The position numbers were made by a program, and so were the translations under genes. From Bacteroidota bacterium (GTDB lineage Bacteria > Bacteroidota > Bacteroidia > Bacteroidales > CAJPTX01), in assembly GCA_002748015.1 (NCBI GenBank), contig PDRH01000062.1, positions 1-7,468 of the forward strand: DNA of 7,468 nucleotides. The letters run 5' to 3'. Below, piece after piece: positions 1 to 4,114 of the stretch. The notes beneath the pieces were generated by a model. The model made no database searches. It was not told the origin of the DNA and saw only the letters and a program-made list of their open reading frames with translations. How positions within the stretch are numbered: the stretch's first letter is position 1; each line of letters opens with the position of its first letter.

Positions 1-494
1 GCCTCCGAGTGGGCCTCCTCCTTGAGCGACTGCATGAGCTGCTCCTTGGCCTCCTCCTTCGACATGCCCGCCATCTGCTCCAGGACGGCCACCTGCTCCT
101 GGCGCTTCGTCTCCACCTCCTCGCAGAGCCGATCGTAGCGCTCGGTCTTGGCCGCCAGCTTCTCGCTGAGCGCCTCATTCTCCTTGCGGCGCTTCTGCAC
201 GTCCCCCTGCTGCTGGCGCAGCGTGTTCTCCCGCTGCTTGAGCTGCCGCTCGGCCGCCGCCAGCTTCTCCTCCCGCTGCTCCTTGGCCTTCGTGAAATCC
301 TTCTTCAGCCGTAGGAAGTGCTCCTCGGCCTTCAGCTCCTTCTTCTGCTTGAGCAGCTCTGCCTCAGTGCTGGCCTCCTCCAGTATCTCGGCTCGTCGCT
401 TTTGCAGCAGGTGGTTCCACAGCCCGTAGCTCAGCCCTAGGCCCAGGGCAAATGCCCCCACAACCATTAGTATGGTCAATATCGTCAGTCCCAT
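1..494 (-). CDS. rny: Ribonuclease Y, N-terminal part (cut by window edge)
   Basis: RNase Y is a membrane-anchored endoribonuclease that starts mRNA decay. The visible 164 codons begin at ATG 494 with a hydrophobic segment (residues about 2-24, MGLTILTILMVVGAFALG...). A long, highly charged Glu/Lys/Gln-rich coiled coil follows. Near the cut, residues about 140-160 read LEQMAGMSKEEAKEQL, which closely fits the conserved segment ahead of the KH domain in RNase Y. The KH and HD domains, which carry RNA binding and the metal-dependent catalytic site, lie outside the window, so an intact enzyme cannot be confirmed. The start is chosen because the membrane segment begins immediately after it. The gene follows the 6S RNA by about 60 nt on the same strand. 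I see no clear promoter in that gap, so read-through from zapA/6S is likely. Identity is confident from architecture and the conserved segment. Confidence 0.93.
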   Translation of the reverse strand, partial: MGLTILTILMVVGAFALGLGLSYGLWNHLLQKRRAEILEEASTEAELLKQKKELKAEEHFLRLKKDFTKAKEQREEKLAAAERQLKQRENTLRQQQGDVQKRRKENEALSEKLAAKTERYDRLCEEVETKRQEQVAVLEQMAGMSKEEAKEQLMQSLKEEAHSE

Positions 495-554
495 GATGTA
501 TTATTCTTTATTGTCCCCACCTAGCAGAACATCCCCAGCCTAGTAAACCGTAAG

Positions 555-775
555 GGGGGATGCCCGCAAGTACTACCCAATTTCTGGTAACCCCATAAGA
601 GCACCAAAGGGGTGGCCGCCACACATCAAGCTTCCATCGTCCGGGGCCGAAGCGCCGAATCCCCGCCCGAGAGCGGGTCACCAAGGCCTGCCTTCAATCG
701 GCTGAGTCCTTCCCCTACATTGTAATCGCTGAGTTCCGCAATTGGAGCAGCACCTGCGGGCAAGGGCATCCGTTC
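555..775 (-). ncRNA. ssrS: 6S RNA (RNA polymerase regulator), approximate ends
   Basis: 6S RNA folds into a long rod that mimics an open promoter and sequesters housekeeping RNA polymerase. No reading frame covers this stretch. Seen on the minus strand: a 5' arm (771-753) and a 3' arm (570-558) that pair as a closing stem (GCCCGCAGG with CTTGCGGGC, or GGATGCCC with GGGCATCC); an inner stem CCAATT (745-740) with AATTGG (582-577); and an apical hairpin CCCGC/GCGGG. The strings CAGCCGAU and UUGGUGA occur in the same order as the near-identical GAGCCGAU and UUGGUGA of E. coli 6S RNA as I recall it. The location between zapA and rny is also where I would expect ssrS in this phylum. Length, about 215 nt, is slightly above the 184 nt of E. 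coli. Exact ends are inferred from the stem; the 5' end may be processed from a zapA transcript. No canonical promoter lies directly upstream, only a degenerate GCTCTTTG at 791-784. Confidence 0.77.
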
Positions 776-795
776 TGTCTAGTCAAAGAGCGTGG

Positions 796-1095
796 TTACG
801 AATTCTGTAAGTAGTTGGTCACCTGTTCCTTTATCGTCTGTATCTCGGCATGTACCCGGCGGCGTTCCTCCAGCAGCTCCTCCGACTGCATGTTGCGGAT
901 GAGACTCTCGACCGCAATGGCGATTAGCGCTGCAGAAGTCGACCGTATGGCCGGAGACCGCTTCTTCTCCTCCAGCTGCCGTTGCAGCTCTTCGAGTGCC
1001 CGGTCGAGCAGCTCCTGCGCCTGCTGCGGAACGCTCAAGTACAGGCTGACACCGTCGATCTCCACCTTCCGCCCAGATTCGCCCTGCTCTGCCAT
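796..1095 (-). CDS. zapA: Cell division protein ZapA
   Basis: ZapA is a small cytoplasmic protein that binds and bundles FtsZ filaments, stabilising the Z ring. This 99-aa product fits the family's usual length of about 90-110 aa. It has a short N-terminal beta region with the family-like pattern VEIDGVSLYLSVP (residues about 11-23), an alpha-helical middle with an Ala/Ile-rich helix (about 53-68), and a C-terminal coiled coil (about 70-97) expected to drive dimer and tetramer formation. The sequence is rather divergent, so the call leans on architecture together with context: a coiled-coil partner gene 47 nt upstream and rny downstream, both on the same strand. The start at 1095 is preceded by a GGAAAGG stretch five bases away, unusual in a phylum that rarely relies on Shine-Dalgarno pairing. 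No promoter is seen in the 47-nt gap, so it is probably co-transcribed with the upstream gene. Confidence 0.8.
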   Translation of the reverse strand: MAEQGESGRKVEIDGVSLYLSVPQQAQELLDRALEELQRQLEEKKRSPAIRSTSAALIAIAVESLIRNMQSEELLEERRRVHAEIQTIKEQVTNYLQNS

Positions 1096-1142
1096 GAGTT
1101 CCTTTCCCTATATTGCGCAACGCGGATAGCCCCCAGCAGAGG

Positions 1143-1436
1143 CTACATGCGTAGCAGTTCTAAACTCTTGTCCAGCTGGTTGACTATCCGTACAACCAGC
1201 TCTCTAGCCGCCTTGGCATCCTCGCTGTCTGGCCCGAGGCTCGCCGCCATCTGCGCAAGATCCGCACGGGTATTTGCCTCTCCCAGCTGCGCCTCCAGCG
1301 CGCGCATGTCGCGCTCGAGCTCCTGTATGCGTGCGAGGAGACCCGCCTGCGCCTTTGAGCGCTGCGTCTCCCGGTCGAGCAGCTGGGTGATCAGCCGCCC
1401 TAGCATACTCACCTCTTGCATCAGCTCGGTCTGCAT
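1143..1436 (-). CDS. Small coiled-coil protein encoded upstream of zapA
   Basis: A 97-aa, almost wholly helical protein with no membrane segment or signal peptide, so cytoplasmic. Residues about 15-58 form a heptad-like coiled coil (LLARIQELERDMRALEAQLG). A C-terminal helix (about 70-97) contains SEDAKAARELVVRIVNQLDK and ends LELLRM. That ending resembles the conserved tail of the small proteins encoded just before zapA in Bacteroides relatives, as I recall them. Function is unproven; a ZapB-like partner role in Z-ring assembly is an inference from neighbour and shape. An upstream in-frame ATG at 1469 would add 11 residues (MYLCGITYLDA), but that codon lies upstream of the -7 promoter box (1459-1466), so it cannot be on the transcript. 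ATG 1436 is the first start after the expected transcription start near 1452. ATG 1421 is also possible. Confidence 0.8.
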   Translation of the reverse strand: MQTELMQEVSMLGRLITQLLDRETQRSKAQAGLLARIQELERDMRALEAQLGEANTRADLAQMAASLGPDSEDAKAARELVVRIVNQLDKSLELLRM

Positions 1437-1458
1437 TGCGTCTAGATATGTTATGCCA

Positions 1459-1488
1459 CAAAGGTACACACTTTTTTAGTTTCGCAAA
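1459..1488 (-). promoter_or_regulatory. Bacteroidota-type promoter of the coiled-coil/zapA block
   Basis: On the minus strand, TTTG at 1488-1485 is followed after 18 bp by TACCTTTG at 1466-1459, a perfect TAnnTTTG -7 box. Transcription should start near 1452, giving a leader of about 16 nt before the ATG at 1436. This placement decides the start codon of the downstream gene. It probably also drives zapA and perhaps the 6S RNA. Confidence 0.78.
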
Positions 1489-1489
1489 A

Positions 1490-1641
1490 CACCCAGCGAG
1501 CGGTGGCGGGCTATTCCCACAGCGACTAAATACCGTTTTAGGAGCGGGGGGCAGCTCCCGGATTGCTTTCCCGCTCCATCTTGCGACACCGTGGGTTAGT
1601 TACGTTGCGCAATGGTGTTCACGTAGCAGTAGCCGTTCTTC
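1490..1641. other. Intergenic stretch with one hairpin; no gene seen
   Basis: This lies downstream of the DUF6266-like gene and upstream of the zapA-block promoter. The only structure I see is an inverted repeat: GGAGCGGG at 1541-1548 pairs with CCCGCTCC at 1570-1577 (8 bp, loop about 21 nt, with possible G-U extensions on the plus strand). No T-run follows on the minus strand (TAAAAC comes next), so it is at best a weak terminator for the gene ending at 1642. An 11-nt string at 1603-1613 recurs inverted at 1112-1122 and is probably chance. Confidence 0.5.
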
Positions 1642-2409
1642 CTATCCAGCTCCAGCATCGCCGGGGGAGTGCCCCCGGGGGCGTGTAGGTTCGTTGGAGG
1701 AGGGCTGCCCAGCAGGTGGGGTGTTCCTCCCAGCCCCTGTCTCGTTGGACATCCTGAATCGCCCCGGGCTTCTCCCCGCAGCTAGGTGGACATAGCCACT
1801 CGCCCAGCGTGACTTCCCGGATACCTCAACCGTGTAGTACAGATGTAGCTTCCCGCCCGCTGCCCACTTCGGCACACTAATCTTCACCATTTCCCTCTGC
1901 CTCGGCGCATCGAAGCTCACGTGCAAAGTTCGCCCTTTCCCCGCCGAGTGAATGGCCATCCGCACCCGCTTTGCCCCCTTGGGCAGGCCCTTCGGAAAGC
2001 TGATGCTCATCTCCCGTCCATGCCGCTGTGCCCCCATTGGATACATATCCAGCGAGTTCCCATCCGAAAGCTTAACGTTCTGGTAGTCAATTTCCCATCC
2101 ATCTTTCCCCTTTTGCATCCCCCTCTTTAGGAGCACGCCCAGGGCCACGTGGTAGCCCCCTACGCGACGGGACTCCCAGCCCGGTCGGTTGGTCATCGTG
2201 GGCTGGAAGCCACGGGTAGCCATGGGCTGCATCTGCGCCAGGAAGTGGCTGGCCACGGCCATCCTACTCCTATTCTCCTGCTGCCGTTTCGTTCGGGGGT
2301 TGCGGATATTCTCTGCTCGCGCTCGGATGTACTCCTTGTCCGCTACGACGTATACAACGGGTTCGCTCTTGGGCCAGTACTTCGGGCGCACGGGGGTGAT
2401 TCTAGCCAT
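1642..2409 (-). CDS. DUF6266-like protein of unknown function
   Basis: A 255-aa protein without signal peptide or membrane segment. It matches the pattern I know from DUF6266, a Bacteroidota family with no established function. The N-terminal part (about 1-65) has a basic NPRTKRQQENRSRM segment. The middle has residues about 85-125 including GGYHVALGVLLKRG, then WEIDYQNVKLSDG, typical of the family's 'Ala-rich helix, IDY-KV-LS-G' core. Beta-rich stretches follow (about 130-215: MSISFPKG, LHVSFDA, LHLYYTVEV). The last roughly 40 residues (SPGRFRMSNETGAGRNTPPA...) are rich in Pro, Gly, Ser and Arg, look disordered and seem to extend past the usual family end. The basic N-terminus could suggest nucleic-acid or capsid-like contacts, but that is speculation. 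It starts at ATG 2409 and reads away from the aminotransferase gene. Only a weak promoter candidate is visible upstream. Confidence 0.72.
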   Translation of the reverse strand: MARITPVRPKYWPKSEPVVYVVADKEYIRARAENIRNPRTKRQQENRSRMAVASHFLAQMQPMATRGFQPTMTNRPGWESRRVGGYHVALGVLLKRGMQKGKDGWEIDYQNVKLSDGNSLDMYPMGAQRHGREMSISFPKGLPKGAKRVRMAIHSAGKGRTLHVSFDAPRQREMVKISVPKWAAGGKLHLYYTVEVSGKSRWASGYVHLAAGRSPGRFRMSNETGAGRNTPPAGQPSSNEPTRPRGHSPGDAGAG

Positions 2410-2475
2410 GGTGGGTTGTGTGTTGGTGGTTTAGGGTATACGTATATCGCCCCAAAAGGTTTTCTGCTGGGGGCG

Positions 2476-2483
2476 CAAAGGTG
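2476..2483 (-). promoter_or_regulatory. Weak -7 box candidate for the DUF6266-like gene
   Basis: On the minus strand CACCTTTG (2483-2476) differs by one base from TACCTTTG, the form found upstream of two other genes here. No TTTG is found 18-21 bp further upstream. It would give a leader of about 60 nt. The inverted repeat at 2507-2542 lies just upstream of where the -33 box would sit, so activator-dependent expression is possible. Confidence 0.3.
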
Positions 2484-2506
2484 AATTCTTTGGGCAGGCT
2501 AGGCAT

Positions 2507-2542
2507 CCGCTCCGAATTTGCACTAGGGGAAATTCGGAGCGG
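2507..2542. repeat. Perfect 13-bp inverted repeat (hairpin or operator)
   Basis: CCGCTCCGAATTT (2507-2519) is exactly matched by AAATTCGGAGCGG (2530-2542) around a 10-base spacer. GCAT (2503-2506) and ATGC (2549-2552) could extend it with a bulge. It lies in the 340-nt divergent region between the DUF6266-like gene and the aminotransferase gene. No T-run follows on either strand, which argues against a simple intrinsic terminator. An operator for a dimeric regulator or a dispersed intergenic palindrome fits better. Confidence 0.85.
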
Positions 2543-2629
2543 CCCTTGATGCGGGGCGTGGGGGATCTTGCTTTCCCCTGCTACTCGCTAGGTTACGGAT
2601 GGGTGAAAAAGTGGCTATGGCATGGGTGT

Positions 2630-2660
2630 TTTGCTGGGCTGAAAATCTTTGCTACCTTTG
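2630..2660 (+). promoter_or_regulatory. Bacteroidota-type promoter of the aminotransferase gene
   Basis: TTTG at 2630-2633, a 19-bp spacer and TACCTTTG at 2653-2660 are an exact match to the primary sigma consensus of Bacteroidota. The expected start near 2667 gives a leader of about 83 nt before ATG 2750. Confidence 0.85.
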
Positions 2661-2749
2661 GGGACTTATTAAATCTAGCGTGGCATGACCTACCGGCCCG
2701 GTGGATATACGCAACGTGAAGTATACTAACCAAAAAAACTGGACCAGCT

Positions 2750-3958
2750 ATGGTGAAAGATCTCAATGCACTCTTTTCTGACAGTGCGAACCGGATGAAG
2801 AAATCCGCAATACGTGAATTGCTTAAGCTCACCCAGCAACCTGATATTATCTCCTTTGCGGGTGGTCTACCTGCCCCGGAGAGCTTCCCGGTGGAGGAAC
2901 TCCGTCAGATTACCGATGAGATGCTCCGTGAGGATGGGCCACAGGTGCTGCAGTATGGTTCTACGGAGGGTGATCTGCGCCTACGCGAGCAGATCGTGAA
3001 GCGCTACAAGGGGCAGGGCCTGAAGGTTGAGCTCGACAACGTGCTGATCGTAACGGCATCGCAGCAGGCGCTGGACCTGATTCCCAAGATTCTGCTCAAC
3101 CCGGGCGACAAGGTTATCTGCGGTCTTCCGTCGTATCTCGGTGCGTTGCAGTCCTTCAAGAACTATGGGGCTGAGCTCGTGGGCGTGAAGCTCGATGAGA
3201 AGGGCATGCGCTCTGACCTCCTAGAGGAGGAGCTGGCTAAGCTGGAGAAGGCTGGCGAGAAGCCTAAGTTCCTGTATGTTATCCCGGATTTCCAGAACCC
3301 GGCTGGCATCACCATGCCGAAGGATCGTCGTGAGGAAATCATCAAGATCTGCCAGAAGTACGATGTGCTAATCCTGGAGGATAGCCCGTACCGTGAGATC
3401 CGTTTCGAGGGCGAGGAGCAGCCTACGCTGTACTCGCTGGCCGATGAGGGGCGCGTAGTGCTGCTGGGTACCTTCTCGAAGACCTTCGTACCGGGCTTCC
3501 GTATCGGCTTTGTTATTGGCCATCCGCAGCTGGTGGACAAGATCATCATGTCGAAGCAGGCCGCTGACCTCTGCACCCCGCCGTTCGTACAGCGTATTGC
3601 CGCCATGTACCTGGAGAAGGGGCTGTTCGACAAGAACCTAGGGGCAATTATCGCTAGCTATAAGGAGAAGAAGATTGCCATGATCGAGTGCTTCGAGAAG
3701 TACATGCCCGAGGGGGTGAGCTGGACGAACCCCGAGGGTGGTCTGTTCCTCTTCATGACCCTGCCGGAGTACATGGATGCTGAGGAGCTCTTCAAGATTG
3801 CCATCGAGAAGAAGGTTGCATTCGTGCTGGGTAACACCTTCTACTGCGATGATAAGGGCAAGAACACGCTCCGTATCAACTTCTCCTACATGTCGAAGGA
3901 GCAGAACGAGGAGGGCGTGAAGCGTCTGGCAGAGTCCATCAAGCAGCTCATCAAGTAG
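2750..3958 (+). CDS. PLP-dependent aminotransferase, LysN/2-aminoadipate type
   Basis: A 402-aa cytoplasmic fold-type I, class I/II aminotransferase that moves amino groups between amino acids and 2-oxo acids with pyridoxal phosphate. Seen: the N-terminal substrate-loop motif ISFAGGLPAPESFP (about 34-47); Asn183 in FQNPAG; Asp211 and Tyr214 in LEDSPYRE; the Schiff-base Lys244 in GTFSKTFVPGFRIGF; and Arg375 in TLRINFSY, expected to hold the substrate carboxylate. All key residues are present and length is normal. Motifs and order follow Thermus LysN and the 2-aminoadipate/kynurenine aminotransferase group. These enzymes are broad in substrate, so the true substrate (2-aminoadipate, branched-chain, aromatic or glutamate) cannot be read here. 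The missing N-terminal helix-turn-helix domain separates it from MocR/PdxR regulators. It is a single-gene unit with its own promoter and a strong terminator. Confidence 0.93.
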   Translation: MVKDLNALFSDSANRMKKSAIRELLKLTQQPDIISFAGGLPAPESFPVEELRQITDEMLREDGPQVLQYGSTEGDLRLREQIVKRYKGQGLKVELDNVLIVTASQQALDLIPKILLNPGDKVICGLPSYLGALQSFKNYGAELVGVKLDEKGMRSDLLEEELAKLEKAGEKPKFLYVIPDFQNPAGITMPKDRREEIIKICQKYDVLILEDSPYREIRFEGEEQPTLYSLADEGRVVLLGTFSKTFVPGFRIGFVIGHPQLVDKIIMSKQAADLCTPPFVQRIAAMYLEKGLFDKNLGAIIASYKEKKIAMIECFEKYMPEGVSWTNPEGGLFLFMTLPEYMDAEELFKIAIEKKVAFVLGNTFYCDDKGKNTLRINFSYMSKEQNEEGVKRLAESIKQLIK

Positions 3959-3984
3959 TACGGGGTTTCCGATCCCTTTTTACC

Positions 3985-4016
3985 GAGCGCCAGCCCTAGG
4001 GCTGGCGCTCTTTTTT
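3985..4016 (+). terminator. Intrinsic terminator of the aminotransferase gene
   Basis: A perfect GC-rich 11-bp stem (GAGCGCCAGCC at 3985-3995 with GGCTGGCGCTC at 4000-4010) closes a CTAG tetraloop and is followed directly by six T residues (4011-4016). It starts 27 nt after the aminotransferase stop codon. Confidence 0.95.
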
Positions 4017-4053
4017 GCTCCTATGCTTTCAACTCGGTGGGGAGGGGTATATG

Positions 4054-4088
4054 CGAGGAGGCCCGGCATAGCATGCCGGGCCTCCTCG
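4054..4088 (-). terminator. Perfect 16-bp hairpin, probable terminator of the chemoreceptor gene
   Basis: CGAGGAGGCCCGGCAT (4054-4069) pairs without mismatch with 4073-4088 around a 3-base loop. It lies 26 nt beyond the stop of the minus-strand chemoreceptor gene, in the gap between convergent genes. No T-run follows on the minus strand (CATATACCCC comes next), so it is not a standard intrinsic terminator. It may act with another factor, protect a 3' end, or block opposing transcription. Confidence 0.6.
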
Positions 4089-4114
4089 TGTGTGGGGGGT
4101 GCTTCTTTTGTTGG

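Larger units (their letters stand above)
2410..2749. other. Divergent intergenic region (340 nt), no gene
   Basis: This gap separates the minus-strand DUF6266-like gene from the plus-strand aminotransferase gene. It holds a weak -7 candidate for the former (2476-2483), the 13-bp inverted repeat (2507-2542), a short GGGGA/TCCCC hairpin (2561-2578) and the strong promoter for the latter (2630-2660). A minus-strand open frame at 2593-2832 crosses that promoter and the 5' end of the aminotransferase gene and has no coding character. I see no riboswitch in the roughly 83-nt aminotransferase leader. Confidence 0.7.

Noticed and set aside
9..429. Plus-strand open frames opposite rny with Leu-rich or Ser-rich products
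   Set aside because: They are the complement of the Glu/Lys/Gln-rich coiled-coil codons of rny; biased composition, no promoter and no family resemblance.
815..1479. Plus-strand open frames opposite zapA and the coiled-coil gene
   Set aside because: Ser/Arg/Cys-rich translations are typical of antisense shadows in GC-rich DNA; the opposite strand has recognisable genes and a promoter.
1112..1613. 11-nt string ATTGCGCAACG (1112-1122) repeated inverted at 1603-1613
   Set aside because: Short and partly self-palindromic (TTGCGCAA); at this length a chance match is plausible, though it flanks the coiled-coil gene.
1436..1795. Plus-strand open frame covering the 1490-1641 gap
   Set aside because: It crosses the zapA-block promoter and the end of the DUF6266-like gene, and has no coding character or start signal.
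2149..2484. Plus-strand frames opposite the start of the DUF6266-like gene, one with hydrophobic runs
   Set aside because: Antisense of a better supported gene; no promoter and no recognisable motif.
2667..2749. Possible riboswitch in the aminotransferase leader
   Set aside because: Only a 4-5 bp ACCGG/CCGGT element with almost no loop is visible; no known aptamer pattern or terminator follows.
2593..2832. Minus-strand open frame of 79 aa
   Set aside because: It overlaps the strong aminotransferase promoter and the first codons of that gene; composition looks random.
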